In this document: positions 20,581-32,374 of the stretch, piece after piece
Layout of the letters: each line of letters opens with the position of its first letter
Numbering within the stretch: position 1 is the first letter of the stretch
Source of the DNA: Athripsodes cinereus
Taxonomy: Eukaryota; Arthropoda; Insecta; Trichoptera; Leptoceridae
Reading direction: 5' to 3'
Assembly: GCA_947579605.1 (NCBI GenBank)
Contig: OX388305.1
Span: 25,123,542-25,187,541, forward strand
Length of the DNA: 64,000 nucleotides
Position numbers and translations under genes: made by a program
Notes under the pieces: generated by a model
Told to the model about the DNA's origin: nothing
Database searches by the model: none
What the model saw: the letters and a program-made list of their open reading frames with translations, nothing else

Positions 20581-21383
20581 CATTGTTTTTAGTTTTTTTT
20601 GTCGTAATATCAATTTAACATGACAAAAGTTACGTAGGATTTTTTAATGGACGACAGGGTAATGTGTCTAGTATACAATAAAAAAATGGTTTTTCATGAA
20701 GCTTTTAATAAATAATATAATTATATAGGTACATTATCCACGGAATGCATTTCTGTTTCTGATAGCGGTTATAAAGTCATAAAAATAATTTATTTAAATA
20801 ATAATATTATCGTAATAAAGTTTTAAAAAATACAACTAATACAATATGCTATTGTTGTAGAAACACCTACGACCAAACGTATCTAGTATTGTCTAAATAT
20901 GAAATTTTTATTATTTACGTAAATTTCAATAAGATTTATCGACACTCCAGCAACTTTGCCAAAATAACATACGATACTTCCTCCATCATGTCGCCATATC
21001 CAAATCAGTAGTTTAATTAAAATTGTCATGTGTTTTTATTATGTGCCATATCGTTTTCACAAAACTATTATACGTACATAACGACATTTATAAAAAAATT
21101 GAATTAATGTAATAATTTCCAATTCGAGTAATTATATCCATAAAGAAAATAATTAAAAAATAGTAAAAAAATATAAGCGTTATGACTAGATTTTCTTAAT
21201 TCTTATTAATTGCCATTTTGCAAATAATGAGAAAAAATAGAAAGTAGTGTTTACGTTGTACCTAATATTGGTAAAACTGGTATGTATGTGATAGACAATA
21301 AGTACCTAATATCTGTAAAACCATCGGTATAACTAAACACACATCTTTATAAAATAATACACATAGTATGTGACACATAGTAT
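20581..21383. other. AT-rich spacer
   Basis: No gene, RNA or repeat recognised. Confidence 0.5.
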
Positions 21384-21549
21384 GAGTTCGTCGGTAGTCT
21401 GGAGGTAGAGTCGCGGCCTTGTGATCAAGGGGTCCGGGGTTCGATCCCAGGTGCCGGCAAACTCCCCTTTCACGACACAAGCTTTTAGCTTACTGTGAAA
21501 GGTGTATAAGGTTGTATCTGGGTTTTGTTATAAACCTTGTTTATGTTTT

Positions 21550-21619
<70 letters not shown>
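21384..21619 (+). mobile_element. tRNA-derived SINE, family 1, with 66-nt A run
   Basis: Best-preserved copy of SINE family 1. It begins GAGTTCGTCGGTAGTCTGGA. The B box GGTTCGATCCC at 21438-21448 fits the polymerase III consensus exactly. The body continues GTGCCGGCAAACTCCCCTTT, then GTGAAAGGTGTATAAGGTTG and a 3' part with GGGTTTTGTTATAAACC (GGGTTT/AAACC stem). An uninterrupted run of 66 A (21554-21619) follows. Long pure A tails decay fast, so this copy is probably a recent insertion. The minus-strand frame at 21262-21480 is only the SINE read backwards. Confidence 0.85.
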
Positions 21620-21621
<2 letters not shown>

Positions 21622-23391
21622 TGATTTGTGTATGTGATAAAGATGTGTGATTATTGTTGTGTTATACATCAAACAAATTTTGTTTTTTATATTTTATGAA
21701 CTTGTGCCGTGAATATTATAAATACTTAAATACTTAAAAAAAAATCAATATGTACTTACGCCTTATTAGTATTTTATTCACTGAATTTAATAATTGTAAA
21801 ATCATATCGTTGATAGGAGGTAATCTTTTTTATAAATGATTGAAATTTAAAATTCATTGTAAAAGGTATTATAGTATTTTCCCTTTCCTCATATTTAACA
21901 TTTATTTTATGTCACTGTTACTGTTTGTTTTGTTTGTTTATCCAAAGATGTAATAAACATGTGCCGTGTGTTTTTGTAAATAATAAAAATAAACAAGTAA
22001 ATATTTCGATTCGTTTATTTTTCTTCATATAATTATGTCTAAAAATTTGATTGTCTTTTTAAAATCAGTAATAAAAATAATGGCAGAGTTTTCTGTGAGC
22101 TTTTAATTTTACTTTCGTTCTACAACAAACGTTTTAGGAGTACCTAGAGGCTGGCAATGAGCGTCTTCTTTTCAGGACGTTTGTAAATTTACTTTAAAGT
22201 CATAAATGTGACATAAACTTATGAAAGATCTACTCCTCTATAAGTGATAATATCGCCAATTCCCCAGTATATGCATGCATAATATTGCATTATTATTTTC
22301 TAAAGTAAATTATGTACGAATTTAATTATTTTGCGGAAATGAATTCATATTAGAGGGATAATAAAATAATAATAAAGAACCAAATTGCCGATGACACCAA
22401 TACGATTTTATAAATAAAATACATAGATTCAATATAATACAATGATACATGTCACAAAACAACGGTACAAAACACAGATTGTTAATGTTTATTCCGTTTT
22501 CATTATAGGAAATTTTTGGTAATATAAAGAAACCATGTCGTTTGAGATACTAGCTTTAACCTCGACTATGCACAGGAAATACTCATCAAAACATAGTAAA
22601 TAACATGAGTGTTCTCAGGATTTTCTCTGGGAAGAGGTGGTAATATCAAAGGAATATTTTATAGCACAAGGAAACATTTTTTTTTACTTAGGACTAAAAT
22701 CTGAATGCCTGAACGACGAAAAAGCATTATAATATAATGATGCTAAACAGAGCGAAAATGAAAATTACGTTTTGTAGGTGAATTTGAAAGACTTTTACTT
22801 ACGTAAGGTAATTTTTTTATATATCAGAAATTTATTTTTTCTTCACTAGTTAGTTAATCTCTGCTTTAACTTTGATTCTTGGCTCTCGTTCTGAAATCCT
22901 GAATATATTATACAATTTCATTGTGCAGAAACTCGGTCAAAGGATGCAAATTTCATAGGCAACAGTTTCTATTGGTAGCCTAATCACAGTTGGATAATAT
23001 AATCAAACAAACACACATACATTTTTATTTGTTAGTAATATAATGCAAGATGTATCTGGTTTTATAGAATTATTAATAATGTGTACAAAATCTTTAGCGA
23101 AATATATACTAACATCGCCATTGTCAATTTTTAGATATATTTTAATAAGCATCGTACCTCTAACGACATGCTGCATTAAACACATAGAATTAATATTTAA
23201 ATATTTTAACTAGTTTACATGTGCATATAATATAAACAACATTGTATACAAATCATCATTCAATAGGTATGTTTCGGGATAGTAAGACTTTTAACTCATT
23301 ATATATTTGCAGAAATGTCATGGTAGAGGTAATCGGTATCCTGATAGTATTCAGTAGTAAGAGTATTCTGTACTCTTGAGAATGTCCATTT
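21620..23391. other. AT-rich spacer
   Basis: Nothing recognised. The short frame at 23003-23185 (-) has no domain. Confidence 0.5.
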
Positions 23392-23569
23392 GCGGCGTAC
23401 AGACAGCTGGATGCGAACGTCAATCATCAAGCATCAAGCAAAAATCTTAAAACTTTCGGCGACAATTCGGAACACTCATGCCTTCGTTACCCGTCCATGA
23501 GACCTAACAAAGGCATTCATTCGAATATTTCTTCGGAGAATGCTTCGCATCCAGCTGTCTGTACGCCGC
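23392..23569. mobile_element. 178-bp MITE with perfect 26-bp terminal inverted repeats
   Basis: The ends 23392-23417 and 23544-23569 are identical in inverted orientation; each begins GCGGCGTACAGACAGCTGGA. The inside contains CGTCAATCATCAAGCATCAA, CGGCGACAATTCGGAACACT and GGCATTCATTCGAATATTTC, which recur in the longer foldback copy at 48891-49149. No coding capacity. I could not fix a target duplication (CCATTT on the left, CATTG on the right). The superfamily is unknown. Confidence 0.8.
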
Positions 23570-23751
23570 CATTGAAGTTGGTTGAAAGCGTTAGTCTTAA
23601 TAAAATATAGTGAAAATATAACATGTCATTAATTCTTTTTAAATTATTTAATATGAATTTTCACAGTGTAAACACAAACACCCTTCAACAATTATTAATT
23701 ATTGTATCAATATCTACAAATGCTTGCGATGAAATATTGTAACAATATTAT

Positions 23752-23935
23752 TGATATCTGAAAGAAAACTTGGACGTCCGAGAACAACTCAAAAACGACC
23801 GCGTGTGAAATTAGAGAAACCGGCGAGCGTATGTGAGAAATTGCATTAATGTGGATGAACCGAAAAATAAAGGCAAATAATGGTATTTCGTTCTCCCTGC
23901 TTACCCCACGATTGGGAAGCGGTGTGGAAAAATAG
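23752..23935 (+). pseudogene. Decayed RTE-like LINE C-terminus (RGRPRTTW family)
   Basis: CTGAAAGAAAACTTGGACGT, CCGAGAACAACTC, GACCGCGTGTGAAATTAGAG and TTCGTTCTCCCTGCTTACCC match the nucleotide sequence of the copies at 1219 and 49819 in order, with deletions and frameshifts. No frame is open throughout. Confidence 0.6.
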
Positions 23936-24524
23936 TAATTTATTTATACCTATCAATTGATGACATGGTGCAATGATGTGGCACAACGCTCGGAAAGAGG
24001 AGGCTGATTTCTACCTTATTTTCCCGAGGAGAGTGAGTGAGGGCGATTAGATACAAACTCTAAAAACTAGCAAAATATATTAAAACATTGCCATTCCAGA
24101 AATATCGCCATTTAAAAAAAAGATATACAGTGTGTAATTAGGTGATATTTCTTTGAACAATGCCGAATCAATAGTCTATTAACATACTACTTTCCATCAA
24201 TATCATCACAGCATCCACCGCACAAATGCAAACAAGACATTTGTGTTTAGCAATACACCTCACAGCTAAAATGAAGATGTTTTTTTCCTTATATTTGATC
24301 GAGTTAGAATCTAGTATTTCATTAATATTATTATGTTGTCTTTACCGTTAACAATAATAGTCATTGTACTTTCCCATACAGATAATAAATTTATGATTTA
24401 ACCGCGAAGTACCAAATCTATTAAACTAGTAATAATAATATTACAAATGCACATATCTACCTCTACATTTGCTAAATGGGCGGATTGTAATGTGTACCTT
24501 TTGCTTACATACATACATAGTCGT

Positions 24525-24722
24525 ATTACTCAGCCAGTCTTTTCAGCTCTACGTATGAGCCACAGTTCATGTCCCTCTTCATTTGGTCCATATAAGCGTC
24601 TCTGGGTCGGCCTCTGCCATTTGTGCCTTCGGTCCTACCCTCTGCGATTGCGATGAGCAGTTCTGGGTGCCTGATGTTGTGGCCAATCTAGTTAGCTCGT
24701 TGTTGGTCGATTCTTTTGAGGT
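24525..24722 (-). pseudogene. Decayed RTE-like LINE C-terminus
   Basis: On the minus strand this matches 20150-20340 of the RTE-type fragment: TTGGCCACAACATCAGGCAC, GGGTAGGACCGAAGGCACAA, ATGGCAGAGGCCGACCCAGA and the segment encoding YMDQ. Small indels break the frame. Confidence 0.7.
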
Positions 24723-24974
24723 ATAAAGTTAACTCTGACTGAAACACCAACCATGCTGTCAAACCAATTTATTATACATAGTTAATTGAAATATCTTGTT
24801 CACAAAACAACTTTTCTATGATGCCTCTGCTCCAAATTATGGCAGAAATCGTGCATTCATTCGTATCAATGACATATGCACTTTTTGGTTATCATTTTAC
24901 AGGGTTAAAATAATTTTAAGATGTCTAAATGTATTTTTCGTTTTTTATGTGGTTAACTTGGAATTGTAAGATTT

Positions 24975-25032
24975 TAACGTTTTATAAAAGGCTTCAGCCA
25001 CGGAAGTGAATTAAATAAAAAAAAAATCAATA
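24975..25032 (+). mobile_element. LINE 3' tail fragment (type C)
   Basis: TTATAAAAGGCTTCAGCCAC followed by a short spacer and ATTAAATAAAAAAAAAATC. GGCT and AGCC form the same small stem as in the other type C tails, here in plus orientation with its A-rich tail. Confidence 0.45.
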
Positions 25033-25074
25033 GAATATACCTATAAGCAATAATTAACTGAGAATTATTAATTA

Positions 25075-25245
25075 TGTCGGTGCACACGTAGTAGAATTCC
25101 ACAATTACGTAATTGAAACAAGTGTTTCTTTCTACTACAGATTATTGATTCCGAGAGAGAAGTCTTTCGACTTATCAGGTCATTATCAAGATTGAATAAT
25201 AAATAATCTATAGTAGAAAGAAACACTTGTTTCAATTACATAACT
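25075..25245 (-). mobile_element. Second palindromic mini-element with hammerhead-like motif
   Basis: It has the head ATGTCGGTGCACACGTAGTA and GAATTCCACAATTAC, then inverted arms of ~42 bp (about 25101-25143 and 25204-25246) containing GAAACAAGTGTTTCTTTCTA and its complement. Between the arms, on the minus strand, lies CTTGATAATGAC, a 7-nt loop, GTCGAAAGACTTCTCTC. It is homologous to the element at 19239-19446, but here the palindrome covers only the outer part and the ribozyme-like block is single. Stem II is GAC/GTC here against GTC/GAC there, a compensated change. Possible diverged target repeats are AACTGAGAATTATTAATTA and AACTAAGAATAAATTA. Confidence 0.55.
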
Positions 25246-25247
25246 AA

Positions 25248-25802
25248 GAATAAATTAGACTATGATATTTTTATTATAGCATTTCCTTTTCCTCATTTTT
25301 TATCGATAATCATTGACTAATTACGACTAGGTATAATTATAAAGATACGAAAATTTATATTTTTTTTAATAATTAACATTCTATAGTTTCCTTGAGAAAT
25401 TTTATAAAGAAATTACGTAAATCATTAATAAGATACTTAAATACTACTAAACACTTAATTATGCTCACATAAAAGTCATACTTGCTAATTTTTCGCGAGT
25501 ACTGAAAAATATAAATGTGCGATTAATCTTCCTCAGCAACTCTTACTAATAAATCAATATTGTTTACCCACTTGATAATTAACTATTTGATATTATGATA
25601 AAATGTTTTTTGACATCAGAGCTGTAAGAAGAAATGATTTCATTAAAAAATAAGAGCCTGAATTTAAAACCAACTCAAACATCCTCAATATTCTTGTGTC
25701 ATAAAGGCGGAGTAAGATGACATTAGTTTAATAAAAACTCACCATATCTCGATTCAAGGTACAAGACTCGTCGCCAAAATAAAATGGGCAGAATTGAATG
25801 TT
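25248..25802. other. AT-rich spacer
   Basis: No gene, RNA or repeat recognised. Confidence 0.45.
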
Positions 25803-26081
25803 ACTAGATGTACCTACCCGGCGTTGCCAGGGTGAATTTCATAAAAAAAAAATCGTTATGGCAACACGTGACAGCGGAACTGTCATACCAAACGACGCTT
25901 TCATACAAAAATACAATTCAATTTTCCGACTTTTTCGTTGGATTCTCCAAAAATTTTCTTTCATACAAACCGTCTCCTGATAATTACGAACACAACAAAA
26001 AAACCAGGCAATTCGGTTCAGCCGTTCTCAAGTTATGGGGGAACATACATGGTCAACTCATTTTTATTTATATAGATATGT
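25803..26081 (+). mobile_element. Non-autonomous repeat, Helitron-like (tentative)
   Basis: It contains CTACCCGGCGTTGCCAGGGT near the start, an inner GAATTTCATAAAAAAAAAAT, AACCGTCTCCTGATAATTAC, and an end region TTCGGTTCAGCCGTTCTCAA, GTTATGGGGGAACATACATG, TATTTATATAGATATG. This architecture (CCCGGCGTTGCC near the head and GGTTCAGCCGTT..GAGTTAT near the tail) is shared by many insect repeats usually filed as Helitron-like. The overlapping frames at 25798-26122 are artefacts of this repeat. Confidence 0.5.
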
Positions 26082-26089
26082 GGGATATT

Positions 26090-27434
26090 TATATAGAAAA
26101 CATAGGTACGTATTTTAAATAAAAGTTAAATATTTAATTCACAAGATAATTAAGAAAAAAAAACTAATTCTACTCTGGTCTATGCATAATTTTATTAGTC
26201 TACCAGTAATACGAGTGTGTATGTAGGTATAATTTAGATAAAGTATTTTACCTTGTCCTCTTAATTCTAAATTTGTATGCATTTAAAAAAAATAGTTTTA
26301 ATGATTCTGCATTAAGGCAAATTTATTTGTTTGCCAATTATTTATTAGAATATTTAATTACATACCAGTTTTATAGAAGGAAGATGGAGAAAAAAAAACA
26401 CTTTTCATACTTAATCAATAATTGCTACATGAATATTGAATAAAATGTTCGTCTATTAGATTTGATTTGTTTTGCATAAAATTTAACACTCATAATTATA
26501 CGAAAAATATTGAAATGTGTGAGAGCCTTAACATCTAGTCCAGGAGTAATTATTGTTTTTAAATTATTAGACATACTTTAATGTTTAGATTTTAAACCAT
26601 TATATTTATACCATCAAACCTTTATGTCACAATCAATAGATGACTTTCGCTTAAAAAAAATTCAGCCGTAAATAGACTAACTGATAATTTTATTTTAAAA
26701 AGCAATCAGTGTTGAAGCGGTGCAACGAGTTTCAAAGATTTTTAGTAAGTTTTTCATGATAATAAATTATAATCCATCTAGTCATATAATAACGACATCA
26801 TTGACAAGTGGAGTGCTTAATGAAATGAAATTAACACACATAGGTAAGGTTAGGAAAATAATTATCAACTTGTTCACAATGTGTTGGGATTATCAGTAAT
26901 TGATTGAAAACAATTCATTACGTATCTAAATCTTTAAGTTTCTACTTACAAGCAGATATTATTTAAGAAAGCTTACTTATTATTATTTATTACATCTCAG
27001 ATTAGTATGTATATCAAATTCATATTGTTTTTTTTAATAAATAATATTATAGAAGTAGTTTATTCGCACACATTTAATTAGAAAAAAATGGATGGCAAAG
27101 TTCGTTACTTGGTCTAGCAGTGATTTACAGTTTTAATTGCATATTATGAGTATTAATATTAGGTATTATTAGACGCGCGTCCATACTTAAGTAGGTATTA
27201 ATAATATCCACTAAACTTCTAGACATGTTCGTGTTAAATTAACACGCCATAAATTAATGCATTGTAATAATTACAGAACGGATCTTTTTTGCATATTTTA
27301 GCTATTCTTAAAGATTATTACATATTTTTCCAATTTTTTTAAGTTTTTGCATATCATTTCTCCAAGTGCTTCAAAGTATTTTCCCTCTTTCCAGTTACTT
27401 TTCACGTTAAAAGACATTTAACAACTTCATATTT
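26090..27434. other. AT-rich spacer
   Basis: Nothing recognised on either strand. Confidence 0.5.
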
Positions 27435-27500
27435 ATTATAATACAGCTGGTCAGCTGGCCAACCCACTTGTGGAATATACTTTGACTATATATAGTATTA
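27435..27500 (+). repeat. Dispersed short repeat (CCCACTTGTGG type)
   Basis: CAGCTGGTCAGCTGGCCAAC CCACTTGTGGAATATA is another copy of the motif seen at 173 and 14255. The central CCAC-TT-GTGG is self-complementary. The 63-codon frame just downstream (27535-27726) has no recognised domain. Confidence 0.4.
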
Positions 27501-27794
27501 TTAATGGGATGGGTGGTGTATTTCATCGCTGATATTGAAAAAAGGAACGCCTGCCTTAGACGAGATACAAAAAAAAAATCATCTGGAAAGGGCGGTATTC
27601 CTATTCTTAACAGGGAATTCTATGGAACAAAAGCACCTCAAATCTGAAGCCTTGAAAAATTTCGGTAGGTACTCAAAATATTGCATAAAGTTCAATTTCT
27701 ATGTGGCATTTTTCATACTAACATAATATGCTACATAGTGTATTATTACTCGCAAACGAGTGGATGGCTTTGAGAAGGATAGAATATACATTTA

Positions 27795-27858
27795 CTAGTA
27801 TCCACCATAACATCACGGTATATCCCGCAAGTGGGGTAGCCAGCAGACCATCTACATG
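27795..27858 (-). repeat. Dispersed short repeat (minus copy)
   Basis: On the minus strand it reads GATGGTCTGCTGGCTACCCC ACTTGCGGGATATACCGTGA, the most regular copy of the motif in the window. Confidence 0.45.
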
Positions 27859-27928
27859 ATATAAATATTTGTATACATTTAATATGCATATTATGCGTCT
27901 TTTCATATTGCATAGGTATACCTAATTC

Positions 27929-27985
27929 AGTTTATTTATTTATTTATTTCATTTACGGCGTAAGCCCTTACACTTGCATTCACAG
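27929..27985 (-). mobile_element. LINE 3' tail fragment (type C)
   Basis: A TTTATTTATTTATTTATTTC run is followed by ATTTACGGCGTAAGCCCTTA. On the minus strand GGGCTTACGCC precedes the (AAAT)n tail; GGC/GCC replaces the GGCT/AGCC stem of the other copies. Confidence 0.5.
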
Positions 27986-28535
27986 TTTATATAATAATAT
28001 AGGTATGCAAAAAAAATGTATACGATATTGGATTATAAAAATATGATAATAGTCAACATGGCAATACTGTTTTATTATATATACTCAAAATACTTTAAAA
28101 GAAATGCATACATTATGATTATTAAAAATATATTGCAACAAATAAATACTGTCAGGTCACAGAACTCTACAGTCTAGTGTTCAGTCTAGTATATGTGTTT
28201 ATGTTGAATCAGGCAACTATGTATTTAGTAACGTGTTGTTCAACTTGATATACATAATTACATTTTTACTATCGGTATGTATGTAGTGTTGGAAATTTCA
28301 TATTTTCAATACCTAGACTTTACTAATAAACTTTATTTTGTAATATTTATCTAAAATATGTATACTTGTATGTCGGAGCTATACTACACTATTTTGTTTA
28401 TTTATTTTATTCTTTACTTTTCTCGGGTTATTTAGGGTGTAAAAATAACCAGCAGAGGTGGGGCTTTTTGGAGGAGGAGGACACTAGCTGCAACTGCAAC
28501 GAATATACTATAGAGTACATTGGTTTTAATATCAG
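27986..28535. other. AT-rich spacer
   Basis: A short GAGGAGGAGG patch at 28470 is the only unusual composition. No gene recognised. Confidence 0.4.
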
Positions 28536-28650
28536 AAGGAGGGGGTGTGAGAACCACGTGACTTGATCACATGAATTATATTCTCAAAGATGGTCGTGTG
28601 CTGAGTAAGATAAATCAACGTGTTGTGTAAGAAATTGAATGAATATTATG
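28536..28650 (+). pseudogene. Decayed RTE-like LINE C-terminus (RGRPRTTW family)
   Basis: GGGTGTGAGAACCACGTGAC, TTGATCACATGAATTATATT CTCAAAGATGGTCGTGTGCT and GAGTAAGATAAATCAACGTG follow the sequence of the copy at 1250-1370 with a deletion of the GGGCGTCC part. Several stops. Confidence 0.55.
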
Positions 28651-29563
28651 TAAAGAATTATTTTGTTGAAAATATCTCGATCAACCATATTGAAAAATGC
28701 ACCTCGTGACATAGTGCTGTTTTGCTCCGATAAGTAAGTTTGTTATTAATATGTATTAAAATCGTCGCATAATCAAAGTCTATTTAAAAGATTTTCAAAT
28801 AAATTGTTCATTAAATTGCGGAATCCATAAGGCAATTTATGTGTCTATGACGCTTTAAACAGTGTTTTATTATCACACGCTAAAGCCAACTTAATAAAAA
28901 AATATCGGGTTTTTTGAAGCAATTAAACTTCTCATACGACACATTCCTAATAATAATTTAGTATGAGTGAAAATTAAAGATTCCATATTATAAGGATACG
29001 TTTATTAATTTAGAATTGTTAATATTGACTTTAGATTGAAGGTAATTATTCGCTGCATGAAAGGGTAATAATATTCATTTTATTTTTCAAATTTATATTC
29101 ATGTTTTATGCCTATTATGCAAACTTTGTATGCAGACTCCTAATTATATGAGAAGACGAGACTTAGATAATTTTACCATCGAAATGATGTGTCCACTTAA
29201 TCAACATTATTTACTAGGTATTATGTATATGAGTTTGTCTCCTCTCGTGTTCTGTCTTCTTGTTATTAAATTTGTACTTTGACAAACTTGCGTGGAGAAT
29301 CTGTATATTGTAACTAACTAATACTTACAACAAACACACACTCAGCTCATGAAGAAATAATGTAAAAGGGCGGACGGAAATAATTCTGGTATAATAAGAT
29401 TGTATTCAATAAACAGAGTTGCTTCATAATTATTACTGTATTTATTTCTGTCATTGCCTCCCATGTCTCACTAGGGTTGGAACTAATTTTAATTACTATC
29501 AGGAATATGAGTGTATTAAACATATAACAATCAGACTAATTTGAGAGATCAGGTAATTTTTTT
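28651..29563. other. AT-rich spacer
   Basis: No gene or repeat recognised. Confidence 0.5.
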
Positions 29564-29660
29564 TTAAATAAAATGTTTAAACTTGAATCACTATGTTTAT
29601 TTGTTACATAATTAATGTAACAAATAAACATAGTGATTCAAGTTTTAACATTTTATTTAA
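29564..29660. repeat. 46-bp inverted repeat with 5-nt loop
   Basis: Arms 29564-29609 and 29615-29660 are reverse complements with a single mismatch; each includes CTTGAATCACTATGTTTATT. A transcript would form a long hairpin. The near-identity of the arms implies recent formation or gene-conversion-like maintenance. Confidence 0.75.
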
Positions 29661-31191
29661 AAATGTCTAGAAATTGTTACATAGTTAATGCCTCTAAAAT
29701 AAGTGAAACAGGTAATTCTTGTTAGAAAAGGGAAGTTTACGCCAAAAATATAAAAACACGGCTCTTCGAGATACTTTCAGTTTTGAAACATTCTTTCAAA
29801 CTTCAAAGAGAGTATCTTCCTATTTGAAATTTTGTGTTCTAATTTATTTTTTCATTGTTATGATTTTGGGTAAAAATTAGAAAGAATCTGAAGACTGGTC
29901 ATTCAGTATTATATACCTAATATTGGTATTACGTGAAGCACCCGGCAAAGAGTTGGTCTTCCACACTTTTCCGCAAGTATTCGAGTGCCCTGTAAAAAGC
30001 AGATGTTCATTTTACGTCTTAAAGTCAGTGATGAAGTTTGTTGCCCATCCTGAATCTTTTACTTGAGTGTACTCTACCCCACGTTTAGGATTTACCGTGA
30101 TGGGATAGCAGTAGTAGTGTAATATAGAAAGTCACCTCAATTTATTTAGTCTAGTTTAAGATTGTGTACCTACTGAAAAAGGTATTTGGACCAAATTCAT
30201 GAAAAAGAATAGTGTGCCATTTTTGTCATTGACATTGTTTGTCGTAAGCGTTTAAAAGAGTAGTAGGTATCTACCTAATAGAAATTGTATAAGTTTACAT
30301 TACGTTCATAAAAATGATCGGAATATTTTGTATAATATCAACCAACTGAATTGTAATTGACATAGTATTGAATGTGGGTTTCATGTTTTCCGATGTCTGT
30401 AAGCCCTGTTTTAGGAACTAGCTGTATGTAAGTACCTATATATTATTATGTACCAAATGGAATAATTTAGTAACGGCGAGTGGCAATCTGACGTACACCG
30501 GAAAGTGTCGCCTTGCCTTGCGACATGGGATAATCTGGAGTGTTATATACCGACAGAGACGGTGAAAGTACTAGTAGTCAAGTAGTAGATAGCCATAATA
30601 AAATAATTCTATGTACCTACATCTGAAGTAACTACCTATACATTCAGTTAAAAGGGAACATAATTTAATTATAACAGTGGGCATACGGTAGTTAAGTATG
30701 TAAAGAGTAAAATAGTGTAACGTTGTAACAGATTTGTTTAGTAATATGTATTAGGCATAGGAATAGAGTCGTAAATGTAATGAAAACAATAAAAAAAGTA
30801 GCAGGAATTGATTTTTTTATATTTAATTATTTATTTTGTCACACGTATTATGAAACAGAATTCATGATTGTTGTTTTTTTTTTTGCTTTTTTCACACGCT
30901 ACAGGCAATAATTGTTAAATCATTTTAAATTTGCAAATTAGAATAAGGCATTATACATATTTTCCTTACGATATCCTGTTGATTATAAGAGATCGCTTTA
31001 TTTATGTATTATGTTTATTAAATATTCTATATTTTGTTTTAAATAAACCCTGAATGACTATGTTGATAAGTATTAATTTATGTTACACTGAGGGTGCTCT
31101 ATATAGATTTTCCTATAATGAACAATACCCAGTGATTGAACTTGCCACATACAGGTAATCAATACTGCAATTTTAATTATAATCTTCTTCT
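29661..31191. other. AT-rich spacer with one dispersed motif
   Basis: A copy of the short dispersed motif lies at about 30055-30110 (GTACTCTACCCCACGTTTAG then GGATTTACCGTGATGGG). No gene recognised. Confidence 0.4.
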
Positions 31192-31366
31192 TCTTCAAGT
31201 GCCTTGTCTGGGTCCCCCCAACGATGGTGATCACCTCGGCGAACTTGTCCCTGTCCTGCGCTGCTCGAAACAGCTCTTCCACACTTCGGATGCCGATCCA
31301 CTCCCTTATGTTTTGCAGCCAGGACATCTGTCTCCTACCAGGTCCTCGGCGTCCCTCAATTATAAT
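31188..31366 (-). pseudogene. RTE-like LINE C-terminal fragment with (GAA)n tail
   Basis: Minus-strand translation gives EGRRGPGRRQMSWLQNIREW followed by IGIRSVEELFRAAQDRDKFA and EVITIVGGTQTRHL, then a stop-poor run into GAAGAAGAAGAAG. RG.GR...SWL.N.R.W....EELFR.A.DR...A is a common C-terminal signature of RTE-like LINE proteins in insects. About 55 codons remain. The plus-strand frame over the same bases (31136-31444) is a shadow. Confidence 0.7.
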
Positions 31367-31369
31367 AAG

Positions 31370-32370
31370 CATAGGAAATTGATTAGTCTATTTTTCTTGA
31401 TTTTATTCTACAAGGCGCAGTATGAATGTTCATTATTGTTTTAATTACAAGGGTCCTTTTTTCTTAGAAATTATCCGAATCTTCCAAAAGTATGACGGCG
31501 TGGATGAGTAATTTTATCATTCTTTAGTCTTCTGTTATTTCACATTAGTCATCGATGTTTAATACAAACAGGTACCAACGTAGGTAATATTTTAAGTAAT
31601 CAGACATCAATGTACCGACAATATAATTCTCAATGAATTTGTTTAATAATACATTTAATGCATATTATATGTGTACCTATAATAAACCTGTTTTGAGATT
31701 GGGGACGTAAACCTACATCGATTAAAAAAACAATATGTTATGTTTTTTTTTGCCGACTATTGATAAATTTATGCTTAATTAATAATAGTTAATAATGTTA
31801 AATAAATCATTTGCCGAGACAACTTAATATATTAAATTTTGTGTCGCAGTATACTTTATTGGTATTACCTATATAATTCATTTCATATATAGCCTATGTG
31901 TTTTACCAATTTAAAATATTCAATAACTTACTAAGTAGGTATGTGACACTTTTAATGTTTTCAATGATTGTAACATTCACGATATAGTTTTATTCCAGAA
32001 TAATCAATATAATTAAAAATATATTAGTCTTGTCTAAATAATTATCATTAAAATTATTTCGGAAATCATTTATGACGGAAGGAATAGGTACAATTTATGT
32101 GTTACAGGTATTATGTATTCATTTCACGTTTAAGCGCATTGATGTGATGAATAAATAAAATCAGTCGCATACAATAAATCGCAGAATGCTTTCAATGATG
32201 TAGTACTATCAGACAGGCTTATACAAAAAATCTTAGATATATTTATGGGGTTCTGAAGTAAATAAACTTCAATGATAACTGAAAATCTACAACACAATTT
32301 CACATATTCTGTACAAAAGCTAAATTAATGAAAATAAAACGTTTTTTTTTGTATATCCACTGTGACTTTA
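31370..32370. other. AT-rich spacer
   Basis: Nothing recognised. Confidence 0.5.
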
Positions 32371-32374
32371 TTAA

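Noticed and set aside
21554..21619. 66-nt A run as an assembly artefact
   Set aside because: It sits exactly at a SINE 3' end, where an A tail is expected, though its exact length may be imprecise.
27535..27726. 63-codon frame starting MKKGTPALDEIQKK as a small gene
   Set aside because: Length and composition fit chance, its end is hydrophobic AT-driven sequence, and no recognisable family.
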